Of a DNA stretch of 5,515 nt, positions 1 through 5,515 are shown one piece after another; the first letter of the stretch is position 1, and each line of letters opens with the position of its first letter. The position numbers and the translations under genes are program-made. The DNA comes from Clostridia bacterium. GTDB lineage: Bacteria > Bacillota > Clostridia > Oscillospirales > CAG-272. Location: the NCBI GenBank assembly GCA_017625275.1, contig JAGALI010000113.1:1-5515 (forward strand). Reading direction: 5' to 3'. The notes beneath the pieces were generated by a model that saw only the letters and a list, made by a program, of their open reading frames with translations, was not told the DNA's origin and made no database searches.

Positions 1-627
1 AAGTTTGAAATAGCATACAATATAATTTATGATATGCTTGATGCATGTGGATTTGTAGATGAGCAGATTGATGAAATCGGTTATTCTGCAAGAATGGATA
101 GGCTTCGCTGGAAGCAATATGATGAGGAAAGCTGGCCACTTTATTCAGATGGCTCACTTCACTGGTTTAATCAAAAGGGTAAAAAGACCTTTCCAACATA
201 TTCAGTTTATACCGATTTTGTAAACAACACAAAGGATACAGCAGTTGGCTACCTGTGCCTTATATTACAGGAAAGAACCGATTATTTAGTTGGGCAATGG
301 GGCTGTGAGGTTACAGCTAGAACAAGAACACTAAACGCTAAGCCTGCCGAAATTCCTAGCTCATTGCTTGGCTCCCAACCGAGCGAGCCGTCAAAGGAGT
401 CATCAAAGCCAACTCAAAGCTCCAAGCCAGAATCGTCAAACAGTGCAACGAACAATCAGACAAGTACCCAAGCACCTCAAAATTCAGGTGGAGAGGGCAA
501 GAGAGGCGACAATTCTGAAAGGGTATCAATAGCCTCGGTGCTTTTATCGTTCACGGTTTTAGCTCTTACAATAACAATAGGCGTGCTAATTGTAATTCAA
601 ATAAATAAAAAATATCGCAGATTTTAG
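1..627 (+). CDS. C-terminal part of an unrecognised surface protein with a C-terminal membrane anchor (5' end outside window)
   Basis: The frame is open from base 1, and the first ATG at position 34 has no good ribosome binding site, so the gene very probably starts upstream of the window. The visible 208 residues fall into three parts. Residues 1-111 look like a folded, aromatic-rich domain with cysteines at 16, 86 and 102. Residues about 112-175 are a low-complexity Ser/Pro/Thr/Asn/Gln linker in which SSKP occurs twice. Residues about 176-200 are one hydrophobic segment, followed by the short basic tail NKKYRRF. This suggests an extracytoplasmic domain on a flexible stalk, held by a C-terminal anchor with the basic tail inside the cell. 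No LPXTG sorting motif is visible. I do not recognise the folded domain and assign no function. The gene converges on the ABC transporter gene, 17 bases separate the two stop codons, and its last codons form one arm of the shared terminator. Confidence 0.75.
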   Translation, partial: KFEIAYNIIYDMLDACGFVDEQIDEIGYSARMDRLRWKQYDEESWPLYSDGSLHWFNQKGKKTFPTYSVYTDFVNNTKDTAVGYLCLILQERTDYLVGQWGCEVTARTRTLNAKPAEIPSSLLGSQPSEPSKESSKPTQSSKPESSNSATNNQTSTQAPQNSGGEGKRGDNSERVSIASVLLSFTVLALTITIGVLIVIQINKKYRRF

Positions 628-650
628 TCTGCGATATTTTTTATTTATTT
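599..650. terminator. Two-way intrinsic terminator shared by convergent genes
   Basis: Positions 599-621 and 628-650 form a perfect 23-bp inverted repeat around the 6-base loop TTTTAG. The G/C-containing core is TATCGCAGA/TCTGCGATA, and the outer A/T-rich part supplies a run of U at the base of the stem on either strand. The plus-strand gene ends with TAG in the loop (625-627). The minus-strand gene ends with TAA in the right arm (645-647). Seen directly: the repeat and the two stops. Inferred: termination in both directions. Confidence 0.9.
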
Positions 651-3600
651 TCTGTTCTTGATTGCGTCAATTGGCTTCATGGAAGCTATCTTCTTAACAG
701 GTAGGAAGGTTGCGATAAGAGCAACGAGGAGAGAAGCCCCAAGAATTAGAGCAATTTGTCTTATACCAAAGCTTAAGAAGGTAATGAGAAGACCAACGTC
801 GTTTCTAAAGATATTATTTAAAAACGAAACTACAACGCCGGTTGTTACAGCCGAAAGAACAAAGTTTATCATAGCAATGGTAAAGGATTCAGCAAAGAAA
901 ATCATAAATACATCGCGTGAGCGTGAGCCGATAGCACGAAGAATACCGATTTCCTGCTTCTTGTAAGAAATGCTTGTTGCAATGAAGTTAGAAAGCATGA
1001 GCGCAGCGAATAGCGCAAAGCCAAGACCAATATATAGGAATACTTGACCAAGAATTTCAAGCGTTTCATCAATCATCGATAGCTCCTCAGTAACGGAGTT
1101 CTTGAGGGCGAATTTTGCTCTATCATCAAAGTGAGAGTTATTATAAGAGAATTTAACTAAGCTGTTGACATCACTGCGAGATGTTGGCATAGGTGCAACC
1201 AGGAACTGATAATCACCCATAGAAACCTCATCAACCAATGCGTTGTAAATTTCGTCATTAACCACAACACCATATGTGCTATCAATAATAACACCAACAA
1301 TCCTTGCATCCTTGCTTTCGTCCTTGAGCTCATCCTTATTATAGCATACGTATCTTATAGCAAGATTTTCCGAAAATGAATTTTTATAATTCTCAATGAA
1401 TGCATTGATGTATAGTGCCCTAAGCTCAGCTAATTCCTCACTGGAAATGTCGGTGGTGCCGCCATGAAGCGCATTTGAATAACGGTCTTTGTAGTACATA
1501 AATGAGCTGTAAGGAGAGTTCTCCTGATACCAATCAGGCTTGGTTGAGCTCATTTTTGCAGCGTTGTATGCATTTTCAAAGCTTTTTATAGCGTAATTTG
1601 AGGCAATAATGGTCCTGGTATAGCTCTTGTAGGACTCAACATCTATTGAACTAAATACTTCATAATATCCAGCATTGTCAGGTAGCTTTAGTACTCTTTG
1701 TGAATATTGCTCGTAAGAAATGATTTTATCAGCAATATTGTATCTGCTTGCCATATCCTCATAATAAGCCTTTTCGTCATAAGGACGCTTGGATGCATTT
1801 GTAGGATCTGAAAACCTTTCAACGAATATTTCACGAATCCAGGTTTTATTCACTACATCCTGTTCAAGCTCCTCATCCCAATAGGTATAATTATTCTCGT
1901 TAAAGTCTGGCATAACCTGCTTGAGATAGTGAAGAACATTATCGTAATTAGATGCATCAAATGCGTATTTATAAGCTGCAATTTTAGCAAGATAGGTTTG
2001 AAGATTGCCAAGATTGGCATCGTCCCAACCAAAATGCTTTGCGTACTCAAGCTCTATGTCTGTAGCAGAAATTTCAGACAGGTCAAGGTGATTCTTGTCA
2101 GGAGAATAAATAGTGTTATTCATAAGGTCTTGAACATCGTTTATTGAAAGAACAATATCGTATTTGCCAAGAGCATCTGGCTTTTCGCCAATCCAATGAA
2201 TGTTGTATTTATCTGCCTGTGTAAGCTTGATAAGATTTGAATATCCACGAGGATATGATATATAGTTTTCCTCAGAATCAAGGTCGAGATCCTTTGATTT
2301 GTATCTGATGATTTCGAAATTTCCGTTTCTTACATTTGATTGATTAGAGTTAGTCAATTTGTTAATCTCATCAAAGAAGTCTTGAGATACGAACATAGCT
2401 GCGTTAAGCGAGTATTTTTGTACAGACTGAAGCTCTGAGTAAACAGCCATGCCGTAGATTCCGTTTTCGTTGGTAGTATCTGCAAGAACCTCATAACGAG
2501 AGATGTCGAAGCCTGTATCGATAATACCAACTATTTTGTATCTAGTGGAGCTGTCTGGAAGATTGTAAGAAACGCGAACTGTAATTTCCTTGCCAATCAT
2601 ATCAGTTGCGGAGTTAATTTCAACAACAGTAGATGTGTAATCCTCTTTGTTGAATTCAATATATCCATTCTTTACATAATAATCGGCAATATATTTTGGA
2701 ATTACAATTTCGTTATTGCTAGTAGGTAGCTTACTACCACTCATGAGGGTGTATCCGAAATTAGAAACGAGCTCATTATTCAAGGCAACCATTCCGGAGA
2801 AGGAACGAGGGAATACCTGCTCCCAGCTGTATCTAGAATCAGTGCTTGATCCAACCTCGGTTGTGTATTCGAGGTTAAGATTATAGCCACCTAAAATAGG
2901 CACATATTTAAGACCTGTTTCATTTTCGAGAATTGTTACCTCGTCCTTCGAAATCTTTTTTGGGTCCCATGTGTCCCAATAATAGTTTTCGTCATCGTAA
3001 GAATATTTTGTGTTCTTAACGAACGAAGCATAATTAATGTTTGAATCCATAAGGGAATCGGTGCATGTTGTTATGTTATCATAAGATGCAACGGAGTCAG
3101 CAAGACCAAAAAGCGAGAATGCAATAAAGGAAAGAAGGATTGTGAAAACAAGACGAACCTTTTTGTGCTTAAGTCCGCTAGAGCCAAGCTTAAAGGCATT
3201 TTTAATAGAAAGCCTTGATTTAATAAGCTTAAAGGCATTTGTTATCTTGTGAACAATTTTGCTCTCATCAGTCTTTTTGAAAATTTTCTCTCTACGCTCG
3301 TCATTTACAATTAAGGTAGCGCCACTCTTTATTTTCTTTATGTACTGATTAATAGAAACAATATCATCCTCAGTAAGCTCGTATCCGTCCTTGATAGTGA
3401 TTTCCTTGCCAGAATATGTAAGGTTAGGCTCCTCACCAGCCTCGCTCGCTTCCTTGTCATATTCCACGTCGGAAATGATTTTACCGTCGGCAAGCTCAAT
3501 AATTCTGTCAGCATAAAGCTCAGAAAACTCTCTATCGTGAGAAACAATAAGCACAAGCTTTGATTTTGAAAGCTCCTTAAGAGTATCAAAAACCTGACGG

Positions 3601-4127
3601 CCGGTATTTGAGTCAAGAGCGCCAGTAGGCTCGTCAGCCATAATGATTTCTGGCTTTTTAACAAGCGCACGGGCAATGGCAACTCTTTGCTTTTGACCAC
3701 CCGAGAGCTCGTTTGGCTTTCTCGCGCCAAGACCATCAAGGTCAACCTGCTTTAAAATATCGTTAATTTCTTGATTTGACGCCTTTCTGCCTTGAAGCTC
3801 AATGGCAAGGGCGATGTTAGCACCAACAGTAAACTCCTCAAGAATATTATATTCTTGGAAAATAAATCCTACATAAGTATTTCTATAGCTATCAAAGTGT
3901 GATTGCTTGAAATCCTTAGAGGATTGCCCTTTAATAATAATTTCACCAGAATCAAAGCTATCAAGACCACCAAGAACATTAAGAAGGGTAGATTTACCAC
4001 TTCCACTCTTACCAAGTATGAAAACCATGCCGGTGTCAGGTAGCTTGAGGGAAACATCATCAAGAGCGTTAACCTTAACTCCTTTTTTAGGAGCATAAAC
4101 CTTTTTCAGGTTTCTTGCTTCAATCAT
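645..4127 (-). CDS. MacB/FtsX-type ABC transporter: ATPase fused to permease with a very large external domain
   Basis: A 1160-residue membrane transporter with its own ATPase. The ABC domain spans about residues 1-220: Walker A GKSGSGKST 39-47, Q-loop Q91, signature LSGGQ 141-145, Walker B IIMADE 161-166 with catalytic E166, D-loop ALD 170-172 and H-loop H197, all intact. A charged linker (about 221-322) leads to TM1 (325-345). An external domain of about 680 residues (346-1026) follows, then TM2-TM4 (about 1027-1054, 1073-1102, 1122-1144), the FtsX-type motif EIGILRAIGSRSRDV after TM2 and the family-typical end LPVKKIASMKPIDAIK. Four TMs around one large external loop is the MacB-like (type VII) layout, which generally works by mechanotransmission or export rather than import. 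The substrate is unknown. I chose ATG 4127 because the ATPase fold starts there and AAAGAG lies 9 bases upstream. ATG 4187 lies inside the promoter, and ATG 4145 has no ribosome binding site. No partner gene is adjacent. Confidence 0.9.
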   Translation of the reverse strand: MIEARNLKKVYAPKKGVKVNALDDVSLKLPDTGMVFILGKSGSGKSTLLNVLGGLDSFDSGEIIIKGQSSKDFKQSHFDSYRNTYVGFIFQEYNILEEFTVGANIALAIELQGRKASNQEINDILKQVDLDGLGARKPNELSGGQKQRVAIARALVKKPEIIMADEPTGALDSNTGRQVFDTLKELSKSKLVLIVSHDREFSELYADRIIELADGKIISDVEYDKEASEAGEEPNLTYSGKEITIKDGYELTEDDIVSINQYIKKIKSGATLIVNDERREKIFKKTDESKIVHKITNAFKLIKSRLSIKNAFKLGSSGLKHKKVRLVFTILLSFIAFSLFGLADSVASYDNITTCTDSLMDSNINYASFVKNTKYSYDDENYYWDTWDPKKISKDEVTILENETGLKYVPILGGYNLNLEYTTEVGSSTDSRYSWEQVFPRSFSGMVALNNELVSNFGYTLMSGSKLPTSNNEIVIPKYIADYYVKNGYIEFNKEDYTSTVVEINSATDMIGKEITVRVSYNLPDSSTRYKIVGIIDTGFDISRYEVLADTTNENGIYGMAVYSELQSVQKYSLNAAMFVSQDFFDEINKLTNSNQSNVRNGNFEIIRYKSKDLDLDSEENYISYPRGYSNLIKLTQADKYNIHWIGEKPDALGKYDIVLSINDVQDLMNNTIYSPDKNHLDLSEISATDIELEYAKHFGWDDANLGNLQTYLAKIAAYKYAFDASNYDNVLHYLKQVMPDFNENNYTYWDEELEQDVVNKTWIREIFVERFSDPTNASKRPYDEKAYYEDMASRYNIADKIISYEQYSQRVLKLPDNAGYYEVFSSIDVESYKSYTRTIIASNYAIKSFENAYNAAKMSSTKPDWYQENSPYSSFMYYKDRYSNALHGGTTDISSEELAELRALYINAFIENYKNSFSENLAIRYVCYNKDELKDESKDARIVGVIIDSTYGVVVNDEIYNALVDEVSMGDYQFLVAPMPTSRSDVNSLVKFSYNNSHFDDRAKFALKNSVTEELSMIDETLEILGQVFLYIGLGFALFAALMLSNFIATSISYKKQEIGILRAIGSRSRDVFMIFFAESFTIAMINFVLSAVTTGVVVSFLNNIFRNDVGLLITFLSFGIRQIALILGASLLVALIATFLPVKKIASMKPIDAIKNRK

Positions 4128-4136
4128 ATTTTTAAT

Positions 4137-4142
4137 CTCTTT
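4137..4142 (-). promoter_or_regulatory. Weak ribosome binding site deciding the ABC transporter start
   Basis: On the minus strand AAAGAG ends 9 bases before the ATG at 4127-4125. It is an imperfect match to AAGGAG, but nothing comparable precedes the in-frame ATG at 4145-4143. It therefore supports the shorter start beginning MIEARNLKKVY. Confidence 0.5.
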
Positions 4143-4153
4143 CATTTTAGATT

Positions 4154-4170
4154 TAGAGGCATAGCCTCTA
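4154..4170. promoter_or_regulatory. Palindrome at the transcription start of the ABC transporter gene (candidate operator or 5' mRNA hairpin)
   Basis: TAGAGGC-ATA-GCCTCTA is a perfect 7-bp inverted repeat with a 3-base centre. It begins about 8 bases downstream of the -10 box on the minus strand, so it lies at or just after +1. There a bound regulator could block transcription, or the transcript would start with a hairpin. The sequence is seen directly; either role is inference. Confidence 0.5.
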
Positions 4171-4177
4171 TGGAATA

Positions 4178-4207
4178 ATTTTACCATACAATAAATATAT
4201 ATGTCAA
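4178..4207 (-). promoter_or_regulatory. SigA-type promoter for the ABC transporter gene
   Basis: On the minus strand a consensus -35 TTGACA (4207-4202) is followed by an 18-base spacer and the -10 box TAAAAT (4183-4178). The box is preceded by TGG, giving the extended -10 form TGnTAAAAT. The expected transcription start is near 4171, leaving a leader of about 44 bases before the ATG at 4127. This is the best promoter match in the window and also argues against translation starting at the in-frame ATG at 4187. Confidence 0.8.
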
Positions 4208-4375
4208 TAAAAATGGTTTAAAAAATAATAATTATATATTAGAAATGAAAGCAACAAAAAGCAGAATTAGAGGCACAAAATTAAATGTCTCAAAAAAACG
4301 ACATATAAAAAGTGAAATTTTTGAGTATTTTTTAAAACAGGGTGAAAATATAAGGCAAAAATAGACAAAAACGCC

Positions 4376-4395
4376 TCGAAAAAGCTGTTTTTCGA
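4376..4395. repeat. Inverted repeat (8-bp arms, 4-base loop) between the divergent genes
   Basis: TCGAAAAA at 4376-4383 and TTTTTCGA at 4388-4395 are exact reverse complements around GCTG. The right arm overlaps the start of the second CGACATATAAA copy (4393-4403). It could be a protein-binding site or a transcript hairpin; the role is unknown. Confidence 0.45.
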
Positions 4396-4453
4396 CATAT
4401 AAATGAACATATATTCAAATAATCATTTTAAAAATGGGTATAAATTTACATTT

Positions 4454-4481
4454 TTGTTTAAATAGGTAAAAAAAGGATAAT
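4454..4481 (+). promoter_or_regulatory. Weak candidate promoter for the nucleotidyltransferase-like gene
   Basis: TTGTTT (4454-4459) and GATAAT (4476-4481) are separated by 16 bases, an acceptable SigA arrangement with a poor -35. An alternative -10, TACAAT at 4484-4489, has no good -35 at the right distance. In such A/T-rich DNA this is only a candidate. Confidence 0.3.
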
Positions 4482-4503
4482 AATACAATAAAAGCTATAA
4501 AAT

Positions 4504-4509
4504 AAGGAG
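4504..4509 (+). promoter_or_regulatory. Strong ribosome binding site for the nucleotidyltransferase-like gene
   Basis: AAGGAG ends 8 bases before the ATG at 4518, an excellent Shine-Dalgarno match and spacing. It fixes the start and shows that the gene still has a functional-looking translation signal despite its eroded catalytic motifs. Confidence 0.85.
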
Positions 4510-4517
4510 AAAAGTAT

Positions 4518-5150
4518 ATGAAAGTAGTGATTTTGCCAAATGATACAAAGCTAGCTGACGAGGGAATTAAGGATGCTATGATAAAGGTAGGAGGCATACC
4601 TGTGTTTTTCCATGTTATTATGATGTTTGAAAAAAGGGGCTTTACCGATTTTATTATATGTGATACCTCAAGCACTCATGATATAAGGGATTATTTGAAT
4701 GCGAATAGAGATATGATTACTGGAATTAATGTTCGACTATTAAAGCTCCCATCATACCTAAAAAACGGAAAAATTCTCTCAATTTGTGAAAAATATGGCC
4801 TTGAAAACGCATTTTTTGTAGCGCCAAATGATGTAATCACTGATTTGGACCCTGAAAAAATGCTGTACGCACATCGTCAATCAGGAATGGCAAGCACAGT
4901 TTTTGTGGCAGAGGAAAGGTTTTATCTATGCGCGCTCGATTCAGAACGCGAGGGGAAGTATGAAAGCAAAATGATAAATACAGGAATTTATCTTTTTGAG
5001 CCCGAGGCGATAGATTATATGCTTGGTAACTCTCAAATAGAAAACGAAGCTCTTATAAGGCTTGCTGAGGATGGGGAGCTCAATGTCTATTCTGCTGACA
5101 ATTTTATGCAAAGGGCAAATTCAGGCGCGACCGATGGAGAGAAGAAATAA
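4518..5150 (+). CDS. Degenerate sugar-1-phosphate nucleotidyltransferase-like protein (RfbF/cytidylyltransferase type)
   Basis: A 210-residue soluble protein whose order of motifs follows glucose-1-phosphate cytidylyltransferases, enzymes that activate sugars for surface polysaccharides. Matches by recall: MKVVIL at the start, MIKVGGIPVFFHVIMMFEKRG (21-41) for the family's MVEIGGKPILWHI segment, GFTDFIIC (41-48), NDVITDLDPEKM (104-115) for YGDGVSDVD, INTGIYLFEPEAIDYM (153-168), and ENEALIRLAEDGELNVY (175-191). Key positions are altered. The glycine-rich AGGxGTRL loop is reduced to PNDTKL (7-12). The KPM lysine segment reads KDAM. The late FWxxMDT motif with a metal-binding Asp reads FMQRANS (196-202). 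The early Asp appears to survive as D105. The protein is also shorter than the usual 255 or so residues. The frame is intact with a strong ribosome binding site, so it may be a non-catalytic relative in regulatory or binding use, or a gene in early decay. It is monocistronic: divergent from the upstream transporter and convergent with the downstream one. Confidence 0.75.
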   Translation: MKVVILPNDTKLADEGIKDAMIKVGGIPVFFHVIMMFEKRGFTDFIICDTSSTHDIRDYLNANRDMITGINVRLLKLPSYLKNGKILSICEKYGLENAFFVAPNDVITDLDPEKMLYAHRQSGMASTVFVAEERFYLCALDSEREGKYESKMINTGIYLFEPEAIDYMLGNSQIENEALIRLAEDGELNVYSADNFMQRANSGATDGEKK

Positions 5151-5182
5151 AAATAACAGGATTATTAAATTTACAAATTTTA

Positions 5183-5212
5183 AAATTTAAAAATACTATA
5201 ATTTTTAAATTT
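5183..5212. repeat. A/T-only inverted repeat before the terminator
   Basis: AAATTTAAAAAT (5183-5194) and ATTTTTAAATTT (5201-5212) are exact reverse complements around ACTATA. The arms contain no G or C, so the hairpin would be weak. It may be no more than a by-product of extreme A/T content in this 110-base spacer. Confidence 0.3.
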
Positions 5213-5219
5213 ATAAAAC

Positions 5220-5248
5220 AAAAATAGCGGGTAAATCCCGCTATTTTT
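5220..5248. terminator. Two-way intrinsic terminator between convergent genes
   Basis: AAAAATAGCGGG (5220-5231) and CCCGCTATTTTT (5237-5248) form a perfect 12-bp stem with loop TAAAT. The GCGGG core plus a U-run on each strand is a classic bidirectional terminator. It lies 69 bases after the nucleotidyltransferase-like gene and 12 bases after the stop of the minus-strand exporter gene. Confidence 0.92.
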
Positions 5249-5260
5249 CTGTATTTTAAG

Positions 5261-5515
5261 TTAATCGTCAAAATCAAAAGAGCCTGTATATAATTGATAA
5301 TATTTGCCCTTTTGCTCAAGCAATTCCTCGTGCGAACCACGCTCAATGATTCTTCCGTGGTCAAGCACCATAATAACATTGGAATTTTTAATTGTAGATA
5401 GACGGTGAGCAATTACAAATACAGTCCTTCCTTGCATAAGAGCATCCATTCCTGCAGATACAATCGACTCGGTTCTTGTGTCAATTGATGATGTCGCCTC
5501 GTCAAGAATCATAAC
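5261..5515 (-). CDS. C-terminal end of an ABC exporter (ATPase domain, MsbA/LmrA/BmrA-like; 5' end outside window)
   Basis: The last 84 residues of an ABC exporter ATPase domain. The frame continues beyond the right edge, where the membrane domain and Walker A should lie. Visible in window numbering: Walker B VMILDEATSSID with catalytic E6 and D-loop D12, the TRTE stretch typical of the exporter class, and the switch region VFVIAHRLSTI with H37. The usual closing segment VLDHGRIIERGSHEELLEQKGKYYQLY follows, then a short acidic tail ending DFDD. Sequence style matches exporters with six membrane helices fused to the ATPase, often working as homo- or heterodimers for drugs, lipids or peptides. 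With canonical Glu and His it looks catalytically competent at this site. Partner and substrate lie outside the window. It is unrelated in type to the MacB-like transporter at 645-4127. Confidence 0.9.
   Translation of the reverse strand, partial: VMILDEATSSIDTRTESIVSAGMDALMQGRTVFVIAHRLSTIKNSNVIMVLDHGRIIERGSHEELLEQKGKYYQLYTGSFDFDD

Larger units (their letters stand above)
4208..4517. other. Very A/T-rich divergent intergenic region with short repeats and a hairpin
   Basis: No convincing gene is visible. Contents seen: an 11-base direct repeat CGACATATAAA at 4299-4309 and 4393-4403; TTAGAGGCA at 4267-4275, matching 4153-4161 in the transporter leader; a perfect 8-bp inverted repeat TCGAAAAA-GCTG-TTTTTCGA at 4376-4395; and a weak promoter and strong ribosome binding site for the downstream gene. 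The hairpin is not followed by a U-run on the plus strand, so it is not an obvious terminator. The length suggests regulatory content, but no known riboswitch or small RNA is recognisable. Confidence 0.6.

Noticed and set aside
658..966. Plus-strand open frame antisense to the end of the transporter
   Set aside because: It mirrors conserved permease coding sequence on the other strand, has no family resemblance, and its start sits just after a strong terminator.
3338..3745. Minus-strand open frame in another register inside the ATPase and linker region
   Set aside because: Leu/Ser-rich out-of-frame translation of a well-supported ATPase gene with no signals of its own.
4128..4187. Longer start for the ABC transporter at ATG 4187 (20 extra residues)
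   Set aside because: The ATG lies between the -35 and -10 boxes of a strong promoter, so it would not be on the transcript. The extra residues precede the normal start of the ATPase fold.
4285..4308. Possible 7-codon leader peptide beginning ATGTCTCAA
   Set aside because: No ribosome binding site, no regulatory codon pattern, and no attenuator hairpin with a U-run after it.
4376..4395. Hairpin considered as an intrinsic terminator
   Set aside because: No U-run follows the stem on the plus strand, and on the minus strand the next bases are GGCG; no upstream gene on either strand needs a terminator here.
4415..4675. Minus-strand open frame across the start of the nucleotidyltransferase-like gene
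   Set aside because: It overlaps the promoter and ribosome binding site of a better-supported gene, and its hydrophobic content follows from A/T-rich sequence.
4518..5150. Nucleotidyltransferase-like gene as a pseudogene
   Set aside because: The reading frame is uninterrupted, the ribosome binding site is strong and family segments remain clear throughout. Decay cannot be excluded, but no broken codon is visible.
1..5515. CRISPR array, tRNA/rRNA, insertion sequence or prophage signals
   Set aside because: No regularly spaced repeats, no cloverleaf or rRNA-like sequence, no transposase or integrase, and no terminal inverted repeats were seen.

Overview
The window looks like chromosomal DNA of a low-G+C Gram-positive bacterium (Bacillota; a clostridial or related gut lineage fits best). 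The basis is A/T-rich codon choice, very A/T-rich spacers, an AAGGAG ribosome binding site, SigA-type promoter elements, a Ser/Pro-rich linker before a C-terminal membrane anchor, and a large ATPase-permease fusion of a kind common in these bacteria. The genus cannot be named from the sequence.

Layout. Positions 1-627 (+) hold the 3' end of an unrecognised surface protein with a single C-terminal membrane anchor. It converges on a large ABC transporter gene (645-4127, -), an N-terminal MacB-type ATPase fused to an FtsX/MacB-like permease with an unusually large external domain. The two genes share a 23-bp perfect hairpin terminator that contains both stop codons. Positions 4128-4517 are a divergent intergenic region. 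It carries a well-formed promoter for the transporter with a palindrome at the expected transcription start, several short repeats and a hairpin, and the promoter region and ribosome binding site of the next gene. Positions 4518-5150 (+) encode a 210-residue protein related to sugar-1-phosphate nucleotidyltransferases (glucose-1-phosphate cytidylyltransferase/RfbF-like) that has lost most of the residues expected for catalysis. It converges, through a second two-way terminator, on the 3' end of a separate ABC exporter gene (5261-5515, -) that runs off the right edge.

How the parts relate. All four genes appear to be separate transcription units: two convergent pairs and one divergent promoter region. 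No operon links them, so a shared pathway cannot be claimed from position. The shared theme is the cell envelope: two ABC transporters, one anchored surface protein and one relative of enzymes that activate sugars for surface polysaccharides. The least ordinary items are the degenerate nucleotidyltransferase, the Tyr-rich insertion in the transporter's external domain, and the promoter-operator arrangement upstream of the transporter.
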